Positions 1 through 12,111 of a DNA stretch of 64,000 nucleotides are shown here, piece after piece. Under the pieces are notes generated by a model. The model was not told the DNA's origin and ran no database searches. It saw only the letters and a list, made by a program, of their open reading frames with translations. Origin of the DNA: Vespula vulgaris (taxonomy: Eukaryota > Arthropoda > Insecta > Hymenoptera > Vespidae). The position numbers and the translations under genes were made by a program. How positions within the stretch are numbered: the first letter of the stretch is position 1; each line of letters begins with the position of its first letter. Location: positions 4,781,001 to 4,845,000 of the forward strand of contig NC_066592.1 in the NCBI RefSeq assembly GCF_905475345.1. The letters run 5' to 3'.

Positions 1-686
1 CTAAAGAGCTTTAATCCTTTGATCTCCGATCGATCTTCTGATTTTTATTTATTATCTAACAACGATAGAGAAAGAAAGAATTAAGATTCTCTTAAAGAAA
101 AATTAACGATCGTACGGATTCATTTACATACTTATCAACATTCTTCATCGAAATTGAATACTTGTTTAAAGCCTATTACGATATATCGTTATCTACAATC
201 TTTCTTTCTAAATATATACATATACATGTGTGTGTGCGTGTACGTGTATGCACAATCTTTATAGTTACATAAACATATACAAAAGTGAAAAAATAGAATA
301 GTAAAGAACTTTTTTAATTCTTAAACCTAAAATATAATGATATATAATTAGATAATTGATTAGGAAAAAAATAAATCGATTTAAAAAAATTGAAAAAATA
401 AATTGAAATAAAAAGTCGATTTCGATTGATAATGAAATATTTCATTCTTATATAGAAATTATAGATGGGAATACTTTTTTAGGTTTCGAGGTTAAGGACA
501 ACGAAGACGAAGAGGAAGAGGAGAAAGAGGAAGAAGAAGACGAAGAAGAGGAAGAGGAAGAATAAAAAGAGAAGGAAAAAGATTAAGGAGAAAAAGAAAT
601 TCGAAGCTAGCGGGGCGCTAGGCGCCAATAGATTCGCGACGTCGCGTTCGAGTTCGCGACTCATCCGCCAATAGTAGTTGCTCGTG
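1..686. other. AT-rich flank and CpG-rich start region
   Basis: No gene is visible in bases 1-480. A purine-only tract of GAA/GAG units lies at about 497-600. From about 605 the base composition changes sharply: the stretch to 690 is rich in CpG, including GCGACGTCGCG and GGCGCCAAT. This pocket continues through the first coding exon and to about 1100. It probably holds the promoter and 5' UTR of the nucleotidase gene that follows; the exact transcription start cannot be read. Confidence 0.5.
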
Positions 687-3600
687 ATGCTGCACGCGAG
701 GATCGTCGTCGGCGGTGTCGCGACGTCGTCCCGTGTTACGTGCTCTACCACGTCGAATAATTTATCTCGTATTCTTTTACGTTGTCACATAGATGTCGAA
801 AAAAAAATCCGATCGATCGGTGATCGTGCGATCAATCGTGGCCAAATTACTCGACATGACATGCGCGGAAATTACCTGAAGATGTTGGAGAAGTGCAAGT
901 GTGAGTATATCGTCGCATTACTATTTCGCCGCCATCTTGCTTAACCTAACCTTCCCCTTGCCTAGTTGCCACGCGACTATGGCGCCAATCGCGCGCTCAC
1001 TAAGGCGCCACTTTTCCTTTTCGTACGTATACGCTATTGCGCATGCGCGTGTGATCTCTTAACTACTGTAACGTAACCAATCAGATTACGTTAAACTTTT
1101 CGCGGCGAACTCGAAAGATAACATCTGTTCTTTGTTCTTAAAGTCGTTTGAATAGATTTTTTCTTTCGACGTTGTTGCATCTGGATTTGGCGTATAAAAG
1201 AAAAACGGAAAGATAATTATTATATGTTGTCTGTTTTGATATAACGATGCTAATTTAATAAATAAAAATGATCGACTGAAAAATATGCCACAACAGAACT
1301 AATGATCATTGTCGTTACCTCATAAGTAACATATGAGCTTTATAACAAATTTGTATTGTCGCCTTCGGGTTGACATACGACTTCAAAGGGTTAAATGGAA
1401 CGGCGAAAATTACGATATCAAGCGTATTTGAGGGAAAACTTTGAGATCTTATTTCAAAATGAAAATTATAACATATAACCGAGTATTAATCTAGCGGAGA
1501 GAAACAATTGTTAGTGATTCTCATAAATTATATTCTCGTTTGCGAAGGGATTGTATATACTCGTTAGTGGCATATAATACTATACCATCGAAGCAGACCC
1601 CTCGTAATTTAACGGATATGCGGGGTATATGTACCTATATATGTATACGAATTACACGTTGCGTGTAGTGTTGACAAGATTCGTTCGGGTGCAATTACTT
1701 AATTAAAAGAACTTACATTAATATTATCTGGGCCTCCGAGTTTCATCGTGTAACTTTATATTTACATCAGACTCGTGAAATCTCACTAAATAACATAGCA
1801 TATATTTTGATATAATTGCTAATACAAAAATTAATCTCGTTGGATCTTTCCTCGATCGTCATGGAAACTCATAAAGGATCTAGAAATGCATAGGAGAAAG
1901 ATGATTAAATTTTTTACATCAACATCCGTATGACCTTCATCTCAAAATTGTATGGTTTATATTACGAGATAAGCACCTTGATGATCCGGCTCGATATCGA
2001 GCCACGTTTCTTTTCTTTCCTTTTCTTTTTCTTTTCTTTTCTTTTCGTTTCTTTCTTCTTTTACACTTGAGTCGTGCGTGGATATAAAGAAGAAAAAAAT
2101 GAAATAACAGGTAAAGGAGAAATACGAAGGCGAGATGGGCGCGCTTTCTTTATTTAGTCAGTGCGCGTTCCGTAATAATGTCAAATTACATTATGGACCC
2201 GGTGGCCTGGATCGTGATTCTGGCCCACCGTAAGCAACGTGCCACGTCGAGCAAAGAGAATTATTTTCAAGTTTTCCAGTACACAATATTATTTCTACGA
2301 CAGATATAATATGCAAGTTGTATACGTAGCTATAAGTATTAAACAAAGGAAACTTTTTTATTACAATATAACTTGCATATTATGTCTATAAACTGTAAAC
2401 ACGCGTATAAATTCTATAGAGTAAAAATTTGTTGAACGAGTTATTTACAATACACGTTGTTTTTTCCTTGTATAAAAATTGTAAATCTCTATAATAAAAG
2501 AACGAAACGAAGTAAAATGTTTCAATCTTTTGATATACGTTTTTTATTAAAAAAAAAAATTAATAAATAAATAAAAACGGAAATAAAAAAAAGATGAAAA
2601 AAAGAAAATTATTATCTATTGTTATCTATATATATATAAATTTAATTACACAGCAAAGAAACTTCCACCAGATGTCAATCATAAAGGTGTTTTCGCTTGC
2701 AACGAGCTCGACCTAGAGGAAGTTAAAGTCTATGGATTCGATTATGACTACACTCTCGCTTGTTACAAACCCTCGATGGATTATCTACTTTATAACTTAG
2801 GACGAGATATGTTAATACAAAAATACAAGGTATATTTATATTTAAAAAAAAAAAAAACAGAACAAAAATTAAATTTCAAGTAATATAGAGAGTTAACAAA
2901 AACGTTATAATTGTCAAGTATCCAGAAGGCATCAGTGAACTCGAATACAAAGAGGATTTTGCTGTCCGTGGACTTCATTATGATATCGAGAAGGGTCTAT
3001 TGTTGAAACTTGATAGTTTCCTACAAATTCAGTTTGGTACTGTTTATCGAGGTCTACATCCGTTGCCCAACGAAGATGTTCTCAGGCTCTACAAGAACAG
3101 GATAATTCCAATAGCTTACGTAGAAGCACCAAACAAACACTCACAGGTTATTTATTGAAAGCTCATTAATCTTTATCGCTTCTTATCTATATTTTCTTTT
3201 CTATAAAATCGCTCGTACTCCCTCACATTTTCTCGTAAGTTTCGTTCCTCTGGTATGTAAGTAAATATCTATCTCTCTCTATAAATTTTCAAATCTCAAC
3301 GATCATATTAACTCTCATTTATTAACTGCTTTTTTACAAGAACCATTTTAATAAAATTAATTTCATTCATGGTATAATGGTATAATTAAAGGTAAATTTT
3401 ATATTTGTATGCTTTTTCGATGGTTCCTTATGGGATTGAGATAGAATAAGGTAAATGAATTTGTAATCGAATATTATCTTAAATTTATCCATTGAAACAA
3501 AAAAAAATTTCTTTTTGATCGAAAGGATGATTTGCATCGAACAAAAATGGTCCAACTGGCAGATCTATTTTCTGTACCGGAAATGAGTCTATTATGCAAC

Positions 3601-5082
3601 GTCACGGAATACTTTTTAAGGAATCATATCGATTATCATCCGGAAATACTTTTCCGAGATGTTAAGGTAAGGTACACTCGTAAAACATAAAACGAGGGAA
3701 AGAAATTACTTCGAACGTAATGGTGCCTTGTGAAACTAAAGGATCATTATCCTACATACAGAATTCCGTGAAAAATTGTCATCCCATAATGCACGGCATG
3801 GTAACGGAAAACGTAACCGAATATCTGGAACAGAACAAAGATTTGAGGAGGTTCTTTGAGAGGCTCAAAAATGCTAAGAAAAATATGTTCTTAGTGACGA
3901 ACAGTCCATTTCATTTCGTGTAAATAACTATTATACTCTTTAATAAATATTAATTACAAAATTAAATATTATATTTCATTATGGTTCTCGTCGTTAAAAA
4001 TTAAATCATACTTTTTGCAGTGACATAGGTATGAAATTTTTGGTTGGCGATAATTGGAAGGATTATTTCGACGTGGTGATCGTGCAAGCGAGAAAGCCAA
4101 GATTCTTCACGGAGGAATCACGGCCATTACGAATTTACGATGAAGTGAACAAGACTCAACTCTGGGATCGCGTAACCAAATTACAAAAAGGTGTCATATA
4201 CCTAGAAGTAAGTGATTTTATATTGTGTAATACGTTCAAGTAGAATTTAATTTCGTACGAAAATAAAATGTTTTTCTTTCCAATATAATAGGGTACGGTC
4301 AAGCAGCTGCAAGATATGACAGGATGGCGAGGACATCAAGTGTTGTATTTTGGTGATCACCCGTATAGCGACCTGGCGGACGTAACTCTGGAACATGGTT
4401 GGAGAACCGGTGCAATAATTAAGGAATTAACTGTAAATATGATATATACTTTATAACGAAGAAAAGAACATTTAGTATGCGTTTCTGAATTTTATATCTC
4501 CATGCAAACGATATATATTCTTATTTTTTTCTTCGAAATTGTATATAAGATAAATAACGATTTCCAAAAGAATATGTATTCTTATTATTTAATTAAAAAC
4601 TTAAATGTTGCGACATGTTAAATTAGAAATTTATATGTTGCAAAGTAAAAACATAAATGTCCAATTTGGTTTCTGTATATAATTGATATCGTCACATATA
4701 TTCATCAATCTGTTTTAATTTGCAGCACGAAATTGAAACACTAAATCATCCAAAATTCAAACAGAACGCGAACTGGCTTCAAATGTTGACCGGTCTAATA
4801 GAGGAACATCAAGATTACGAAGGTCCAGAAGTTCAGGACGAGCTTAACCAATGGATGGAGGAACGCGATCGACTGAGAAATGAAATAAAGTGTGTATTCA
4901 ATAAACAGTTCGGCTCGGTCTTCAGGACGTATCACAATCCGACCTACTTCTCAAGAAGACTTTTTAGGTTCGCGGATGTTTACATGAGTTCGATCACGAA
5001 TCTTTTAGAATACTCGACGAGTCACACGTTTTATCCGAGAAGAGGTGTCATGCCTCACGAATACACGAGTTACTTCGTGTAA
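687..5082 (+). CDS. NT5DC2/3: NT5DC2/3-type HAD 5'-nucleotidase domain protein
   Basis: Eight exons join to 533 aa: 687-900, 2654-2829, 2919-3146, 3526-3666, 3762-3919, 4021-4207, 4292-4432, 4726-5082. Every junction is GT-AG and the joined length is a multiple of three. The haloacid-dehalogenase motif GFDYDYTLA places the nucleophile and general-acid aspartates at residues 101 and 103; YFGDHPYSDL near the C-terminal third is the late acidic motif that holds magnesium. The family, related to cytosolic purine 5'-nucleotidase, probably dephosphorylates nucleotides, although the NT5DC2/3 substrates are poorly defined. The first 38 residues have many Arg/Ser and no acidic residue, resembling a mitochondrial presequence. 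ATG 687 is the first ATG in this frame; its exon ends in phase 1 exactly as exon 2 requires, giving the family-like junction MLEKCKSKKLPPDVN. A second possible first exon lies at 2178-2229. Domain assignment is very secure; the N-terminus less so. Confidence 0.92.
929..1048. promoter_or_regulatory. CpG-rich promoter-type elements inside intron 1 of the nucleotidase gene
   Basis: Just after the first splice donor the sequence contains GCCGCCATCTTG (929-940, a YY1/Pho-type site in reverse), AACCTAACC (943-951), GGCGCC twice, and TGCGCATGCGC (1038-1048), a perfect NRF1 palindrome. NRF1 controls many nuclear genes for mitochondrial proteins, which fits the presequence-like start of the encoded protein. 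The motifs are seen; their use is inferred. Confidence 0.45.
1988..2003. repeat. 16-base perfect palindrome
   Basis: GGCTCGATATCGAGCC reads the same on both strands. It lies in intron 1 of the nucleotidase gene, about 170 bases before the possible alternative first exon. No known factor is assigned. Confidence 0.5.
2158..2229 (+). promoter_or_regulatory. Possible alternative promoter and first exon of the nucleotidase gene
   Basis: An initiator-like TCAGT (2158-2162) is followed by two in-frame ATGs (2178 and 2193) and a GTAAGC donor at 2230. The frame from either ATG reaches the donor in phase 1, exactly the phase needed by exon 2 at 2654. The product would start MSNYIMDPVAWIVILAHP and then join KKLPPDVN, so it would lack the basic presequence-like segment of the upstream exon. 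The pocket is GC-rich within an AT-rich intron. No transcript evidence is available. Confidence 0.35.
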
Positions 5083-5108
5083 ATAATTCGAATTTGTAAA
5101 TGCTTCCG

Positions 5109-5109
<1 letters not shown>

Positions 5110-5196
<87 letters not shown>

Positions 5197-5215
5197 ATAT
5201 ATATATATATATATA
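5110..5215 (+). repeat. (CT)n then (TA)n microsatellite
   Basis: A nearly pure CT run reaching 5192 continues into a TA run. It begins about 28 bases after the nucleotidase stop codon and so probably lies in the 3' UTR. Confidence 0.9.
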
Positions 5216-5645
5216 TGCGTGTATATGTGTATATGTGTGTGTAGAAAGAGAGACAGAAATAGGAAGATATATATGTATATATATACATATATTTTTTTAT
5301 TCTTTTCTTTTCTATGTGAATGACTTGTACTTCATGAAAATTCTTCCTCTTATAATTTACAGTTAAATAATCGAAAGAAAAGAAATATTCTCGAGTTTCA
5401 CTCGATATATTTAAATGAATATCTATAGTTAATCAAGTTAAAGTTTGATTCGACGGAAAGATTGATAAATGGTTTTTTAATTAAATCACTTGTCGAATTG
5501 TGGGATAACGTTAATTGAATTCTCGTGATTAAAAGATCATCTACATCGAATTTATATATAAATATATATATATATATAGATGAGCCTGTGACATATGTCA
5601 ATATATGTAATAGTATTACAAAGAGATTATCTATATTACTGTTAT

Positions 5646-5693
<48 letters not shown>

Positions 5694-6557
5694 CTAATAG
5701 AGTTTTAGCAAACTGTTATATGCACGTGAATAATCCTCATTCGTAGCGCTATAATTATTGAAATGAAATATACATAAATGTGTGCATTTATCTAACAATG
5801 CCAAATGTTTGTCTAAATACCTCTATAACGAGAGATATATTTGTTTTATTGTGATTAAAGTTGCTAAAATTGTTGAGAGAAATCAAAAAAAAAAAAAGAG
5901 AAAAAAAATAGTAGAATTCGTTCAAGTACAAATATATCGTAGTCAAAGATAGAATTTTAATCGATGGTGATTGTTCAAAAAAAAAAGAGAGATATAGTAT
6001 ATACATACATATATAAATATATATACACAGAAAAAAGTATTTACATTCTCGTTATATTATACAAAAAAATTTATAATAACTTTACGAGTTTATGCCGATG
6101 ATTTAGATTGGATTTATTGTTTATTTTTATAAAGATCATATCGAAGAAAAAACCATTCAAAAACATATCTAAAAGTTAATTAATTATAATAGAAGATATT
6201 ATAAATGATATAGTATTTCTTTAAAATTTTTGTAAATGTATTTTACTTCACAACGATTGATCTTGTATAAAAATCAAACAAAAAGGATTAGATAAAAAAA
6301 ACGAAAGAACAAAAAATCAAAATGTTCATTGAACATTATTCAATAGATGAACGAAAACGAATGATAATAAAATCAGAATAAAATACAACTTTCAAACAGA
6401 CATTTATCTATGTGTAAATCTTTTAATTTCCACTCATTGCAAAGCAAAAACAGTAAAGGATCGATATTTTTTATAACATTAAATAACCTCCTTTAATTCC
6501 TAAATATTGCATACCGTCAAAATCAAATTCCAAAAAAATTACGTATATATATGAAAC
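5216..6557. other. Intergenic AT-rich spacer
   Basis: This gap between two genes on the same strand holds a long TA run at 5649-5691 and otherwise low-complexity A/T sequence. I see no coding exon or RNA gene. The promoter of the next gene should lie here, but no clear core element is recognisable. Confidence 0.5.
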
Positions 6558-6836
6558 ATGGAAGAGGAATTAAAAACGAACACAAAACAAAATCTGCGGA
6601 AACTCCAGCAGGAAAATGCACTGGCTATGATCTCATCGATTGTACGAGATCAAAGCCAAAGACATGTAATCAAAGTTCGTGCAAGATCTACGGAGGAAAC
6701 TGCTACTGATATTGTGACGAAAAAAAGCGCACTATCTTTGGCTATGAATTTAGAAAAAATTTCAAAGCTCGATTTAGAAAGCATGGTAAGAATGATATAA
6801 AAAATATTAATTCTTAGACAAATACTAAACTTATAC

Positions 6837-6873
<37 letters not shown>

Positions 6874-9247
6874 CATATTTTACATTTTATGTATAAAAAA
6901 TTCTTACAAATCCGATAAGAAATCAATGTTTAGGTGCAAAAAGATATACAAAAAAAGATAAAAGAAGAAAAAGAAGAAGAAATAGACGAAGGAATAGAAA
7001 TAGCCACCATTGTTGATATTAAATCCAAAAAGCTTTTACAAGGAGAAGAATTCATAATACATAAAAAGCGGGGAGGCTTTCTCTATCCTAGACCTAGTAT
7101 ATTTCCATTGCCGCCAACTTTAATAGAAACGGAAACGGAAACAATCGATACCAACGATAAAGTATTCATATAAATATCTTTATATAACGAATACACTCTT
7201 AAAATGATATGTATATACAGGTCGATGATATAAAAGAGGTGATCACAGAAGAGATAATAACAGAAAACAGTTTTGTGAAATCCGAAAATATAGGGGTGAA
7301 GAGTATGCAATTCGACATATTTCCTATAACAATTTTAACACCGTACGAAGCAAGAGCGATAGCCTCTGTCCTTCAGGAATGCGTAGATCATTTAGCTATC
7401 GTACGATATACCATACCAGCAGAGATCGATGATCGTTGGGACGATATCACGAAACCTATAAACGAGAAATACGGTGGCCCGGAAGAACCCCATATAATCA
7501 TCAGGGAGGAAACTAATTTACCACCATTGATGTTGTCGAATGCGGAAAAATTTCAGAGAGACAGGTTCGTGTCCGAATTTTTCTCCTTTTATTATTAACG
7601 TATGTAAAAAGGAACGAACTTTTATACAATATCCATTATTCGAAAGATTATATTACATCCATCATCTGTGCAACGTTGAAAACTTTTCATTATTTTATTC
7701 TAATTATTAATCATCGATATTTATGTTAATTTAAATTGCGTTATTATTTTTATCGTTTTCCATTGATATTCTTTAATTATTTAAAAAGATATTTAAGATC
7801 GATACTTTTTGAAGATAATGTTCTCAAATATCTCGTTGTTAAATAAATTATCTCGTTAGGAGTAACATTTCAGAACTTATATGCACAAGATTTTAAAGAT
7901 GACTCTCGATGAAATCAAACATTATCGAAAATTCAACGTCCTCGAAGAGGAGGTCAATGATATTATGAGGATGTTGGAGGACGAGAATAATCTTGATAAA
8001 ACTTGTACGTTCTGGGAAAATCAAGTTAATCAATTACGACAATTGATCAAGGACGAAACGAGCAAGCAGGAACGTGAGAAGAGACAGTTGTTGAAATCGG
8101 CTCAAATGACAAAAGCGAAAATCGATGATACTATCTACGAAGTCGCATTGAAAATGGGTACGTAGTTTCTTCCACGCACGCACGCGCTTGACTTCATTTT
8201 ATTTTAAATACAGTATATCGATTAAAATATATCGGTATAATCCAACTTTATCACAAATAAAAAGAAATAAAAAGAAGACAATATCTTTGTTAACACATTT
8301 TTAAATTTATATATACTATATATATATCATTTTATAAAAAAATAGTCTTTAAAAAACTATCTTTGCTACAGAAATTCTTTATTTATAAAATATAATTTCA
8401 TGATATAATCACGTGACATAAATATATTATTATAAAACAAATTATCCGTTTTTTCTTTTTTTTTCTTTTTTTCTTATCATCAAAGATAACGAACTTTAAT
8501 ATAAAATAATATAGGACGTTATTACAAAATATTGAATTGTACCAATAGATAATATAATATTTAAAACAAATATTCGTGTTCTCAGGTTACGTGGAGAACT
8601 GGGAAAATGCGAGATTTAATCAGCATTCGTTGAAAATTACAACGGAAGAGCAAGATCTTTTAAATGAAATCGACGAATATCAAAAGAAGCAGATCATAGA
8701 GAAAATTGTTACTGACGAGATATGTGCTTACTATCAGGAGAATATCAAAAATATGGAGAATGAGATGTTAGAATGGTCCGATCAATACGACCAAGAGATG
8801 GAAAAAAGACAACGAGATATAGACAATTTAAAGGTATTTTTTTTTTCTTTTTTATTCAACAAAATTTTTTTCGTTTCTAATTGTTTGTTTTCTTTCGTCC
8901 GAAAGGTAAAAGTTGAAGAACAAAAACTCGAAATTCAAGATTTGCATATTATGAAAGACGAGAGACAGGAAGTTATCGACAATTATCTAGCTGAAATAAA
9001 GAGATTAGAAGAGGAAGCTAAATACCAAGCGCTTCTCAATCATGCCGCAACAGTTATTCAAGCAGCAATAAGAGGATATTTGGTGAGACACGAACTAGGT
9101 GAGTATAAAAATCTTCGAGCACGATTACGTAAGAGAAAGAAATTGGCAGCTGCGAAAAGAAGGAAATTGGAAAAACAACGAAAGATATTGGAGGAGGAAG
9201 AAATGAAGAAATTGAAAGATGCTAGGCTTAGAGGCAGAATTAAGTGA
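6558..9247 (+). CDS. DRC9: DRC9/IQCG-like dynein regulatory complex protein (IQ motif, coiled coil)
   Basis: Six exons join to 557 aa: 6558-6785, 6934-7161, 7221-7564, 7874-8157, 8586-8833, 8906-9247. All junctions are GT-AG and the frame closes. The N-terminal third is charged and family-unlike. The middle, from about QFDIFPITILTPYEARAIAS, has the IQCG-type stretch before a long heptad-rich coiled coil (ENWENARFNQHSLKITTEEQ; NEMLEWSDQYDQEMEKRQRD). Near the C-terminus VIQAAIRGYLVR is a canonical calmodulin-binding IQ motif, followed by a Lys/Arg-rich tail. In the nexin-dynein regulatory complex DRC9 partners DRC10 and tunes dynein activity in motile cilia; in insects this means sperm flagella, so testis expression is expected. 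It is longer than the roughly 440-aa mammalian protein, mainly at the N-terminus. The assignment to DRC9 rather than DRC10 rests on my recollection of the coiled-coil pattern. Confidence 0.75.
6841..6872. repeat. (TA)n microsatellite in intron 1 of the DRC9-like gene
   Basis: About 30 bases of uninterrupted TA between the first two coding exons. Confidence 0.9.
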
Positions 9248-9252
9248 ATAAA
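9247..9252 (+). terminator. AATAAA overlapping the DRC9-like stop codon
   Basis: The poly(A) signal shares the last base of the TGA stop. If used, the 3' UTR would be only some 15-30 bases long. Other signals downstream may be used instead. Confidence 0.4.
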
Positions 9253-10092
9253 GAAGCAAAGTTCGACGTTGCGTTTCGAAGGATAAAAAAAATATATACT
9301 ACTAGGTAGTTCGATGTTTGTCCGTATTTATCTGTATAAATTATTCAAATATACTTTTAAACAATGATTAGAGATACAATATTTACATAAAATTCTGACT
9401 CACACTCATGCGAACACACACGCGCACAGCATTGTCCTATATATCGGTGGTAATCAATGGCATCGAATAGATATACCCATTGAAAAAAACCATACGATAG
9501 ATATCCGATAAAAAGTATCTACAATCGACAATAGAGGATCATCGAAAAATGACACTCGGATATATCTTGGACTTACATCGCGAAATACCGACGGCCGTTC
9601 TTCCTATAAATGTCAAGAGTGATCTCAATTCAATCGAAATACAATCACAGACTTCGTTGGTTACATCGATACATAACTCAAGAGAATGAACATAACCATA
9701 ACACACGTTTACAATCGTGATATACAATCAATAATATTCATTACTTCAGTCTGCGTATAGAAAATACGTTAATGTTTAATCAATATATATCGGCTTTCAA
9801 TTAGCCAATCATTAATTATGTTAAATTGTTCGCGCACTTTCATTATTCAATATTTTCAAATGAAATTAAATATCCTCTAATAGCTCATGTACGATTCATC
9901 AAATCGTATTTTTCGAACGTGGTCCTTCGATCTCGAAAATGTTGAAGATGCGAGATTACCAACGAGGTAGATTTAGCGAAATCATATTTAGAAATAAAAT
10001 AGCTAAATTCGAAATTGTGGGCCAAAAATGACACAGAAACAACGAATCGGCTATTTCAATTGCGCTAGGACGATTAAAATCGAAATGCGTAA
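9253..10092. other. Convergent 3' spacer between the DRC9-like gene and DNAJC3
   Basis: The two genes end facing each other. The stretch is AT-rich with a short CA-rich part near 9400-9430. I see no coding exon, RNA gene or clear repeat. It must contain the 3' UTR of DNAJC3 on the minus strand. Confidence 0.5.
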
Positions 10093-11962
10093 TTAATTGA
10101 AATGGAATTTAAATTGGAAAGGTGAACCATGAAAATGATGAAATTCTTGGAAGGGATTGAAGCCTTGCTGATGCTTTCCAGATTCAGGATCCAATGGATC
10201 CTCGCCTTGATCGAATTTTGCTCTCTTTTCGTCATCAGTTAGTACTTCTTTGGCAGCAGCAATATCTATGAATTTCTTTTCCGCTCGTTTCTTCTCTTCG
10301 CCTTCTTGGAAGTTATCGGGATGCCATTTTTGTGCCGCTTTTCTATACGCTTTAATAATTTCACGTTTCGAAGCTGTCCTAGATACACCCAAAATTTTGT
10401 AATAATCCCGCGACTCTGAAAGTTTTTGTCGTTGTTGAGCTTTCTGTAATCCTTGCTTTGCTCTTTGCAAATCAGGATCCATTTCCAAAGCTTTTTTGTA
10501 ATCTCTTATCGCTGTTTCAAAAAAAAAAAAAATACGAGAAAATTATTAAATTATTATCAAATGAATCGTAACATAATACACGAATCGATACGTTACCATC
10601 ATCATACAATTCATTGGCCAGATACGCTTCCGCACTGTCACACAAAATAGCTGGCTCTCGTCGTATCTTTAATGCTTCTTGACAATTATTAATTGCATCA
10701 CTTGGTTCTGAGTTAGCTGTGTAACATTTGCAAAGTAACTGCAAGGCAGTAAATCTAACATGTTTTACAGTTGCTTCTAAACGGAGTACACGTTCGGCGG
10801 AATCTATACAACCTTGAGCATTATTGGCATCCTCCGAAGATTCTGCTTTTCCCAAAAATTTAGATACTTCTTTAATCTTTTTATAAAATGGGAAACACTT
10901 TTTATGTTCTGGATCTAATTTTAAACACTCCCGAATTTCCCTAAACATTTATATTACGTTAGAATCACAAACTATAAAATTTAAAAGTAATAAATTTCAC
11001 AGAGATAGACATCTCACCTTAATGATTCTTCAACTTGTCCAATACGATAGTGCATACTGGACAGCTTAAAATAACCTTCCGTATTGTCAGATAGTAACTT
11101 AGTAGTGGAACGTATATCACTAATAGCACTCATATAATCTCCTAGAGCATCATGACATTCTGCTCTCAGCTCTCTAAGTTCAAGCGACCATGGACAAGTT
11201 TCTATAAGTCGTGTTATATGTTGGATCGCCGTCCTGCAATCCCCACTTTTAACCATATCTTCTGCATATTGCATGTCGATTTCAAGATTTGGTATCATGT
11301 ATGACATAGTTACAGCTTCCTCATTCTGTGGCTCTATTGCAAGCTACAAAGACAGCATGTATTTTAATCTATGTAAATCGATTGCGGATATATTATATAC
11401 AAACGGATACATACAACTTCTTCATAATTCTGTTTGGCTAAATCAAACTTTGCTTGTTTGAATAAAACATTTCCACGTTGCAGTCTAGCTGCTGTAAAAT
11501 CTGGCTTCAATTCCAAAACTTTGTCAAGATCATGAATCGCGAACTTAGCTTTCCCTAGTGCCAAATATACCATACCCCTATTATAATACGCTAAATAATT
11601 ATTAGGATCTCCCTCTAAAATAAATAACATGAATTAATATGAAGTTGTTAGAAAATAAAGAGACACGCACATAGACACACGACGCACACACACACACTAT
11701 GCACACGCATACAATAACCAAACTTACCAATTGCCGCATGATAATGTGACAATGCATCTTGCAACTGTCCATGTACAAGAAATTCTCTACCTAATTCCAA
11801 ATGTTTATTAATTTCTAATTGTGAAACGCTGCCGACCACTAAAACGCAAATCCAAAGCTATTATTTTATATATCTAAATTACTTTTCAAAGTATATAGGT
11901 TAGGATTACTTACAATCAAAAGATATATCCAAAAAAACCAATAACAAGCCGTAGTGATACAT
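10093..11962 (-). CDS. DNAJC3: DNAJC3 / P58IPK, ER-lumen TPR and J-domain co-chaperone
   Basis: Six exons on the minus strand join to 482 aa: 11962-11914, 11838-11728, 11614-11415, 11343-11018, 10940-10597, 10511-10093. All junctions are GT-AG and in frame. The first 17 or so residues (MYHYGLLLVFLDISFD) are a short hydrophobic signal peptide. Then come tandem TPR repeats, from NKHLELGREFLVHGQLQDAL to about residue 360, and a C-terminal J domain (about 378-443) with YYKILGV and the HPD triad at 407-409. The protein ends in an aromatic FQFKFHFN-type tail typical of DNAJC3. Length is close to the human 504 aa. P58IPK binds unfolded clients through its TPRs in the ER lumen, hands them to BiP/Hsc70-3 via HPD, and damps eIF2-alpha kinases. 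Its own promoter carries an ER-stress element (12093-12111), so induction by the unfolded-protein response is expected. Confidence 0.97.
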
Positions 11963-11990
11963 GACTGGATATAAAATTGATTCACAGTCT

Positions 11991-12005
11991 TCAATGTAAT
12001 TTCAT
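11991..12005 (-). other. Short upstream ORF in the DNAJC3 leader
   Basis: On the minus strand an ATG at 12005 opens a four-codon frame (MKLH) that stops 28 bases before the DNAJC3 start. It would be in the leader if transcription begins between this point and the ER-stress element. Such short frames can reduce translation of the main frame. Confidence 0.4.
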
Positions 12006-12092
12006 AAATAAGTAAAGAAACAGTCTGCCTTCAAAAAGATATACTTATCCTGCCGATAACATAAAACTGTCCAACCACACCGCCATTGCGAT

Positions 12093-12111
12093 CGTGGTCT
12101 TACATGATTGG
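12093..12111 (-). promoter_or_regulatory. Perfect ER-stress response element (ERSE) of DNAJC3
   Basis: On the minus strand CCAAT, nine bases, then CCACG match the ERSE consensus CCAAT-N9-CCACG exactly. The element lies about 130-150 bases upstream of the DNAJC3 start codon and in the same orientation. NF-Y binds CCAAT and ATF6/XBP1 bind CCACG in animals. A further CCAAT on the plus strand sits at 12136-12140. Confidence 0.85.

Noticed and set aside
678..686. Earlier start for the nucleotidase gene at 678
   Set aside because: The codon at 678 is TTG, not ATG; the first ATG in frame is 687, so the start was moved there.
1356..1374. Hairpin with a UUCG-type loop in intron 1 of the nucleotidase gene
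   Set aside because: The stem is short and contains a mismatch; nothing else suggests a structured RNA.
5070..5366. Ser-Leu and Arg-Glu rich open frames over the CT tract
   Set aside because: They are translations of a dinucleotide repeat and occur on both strands.
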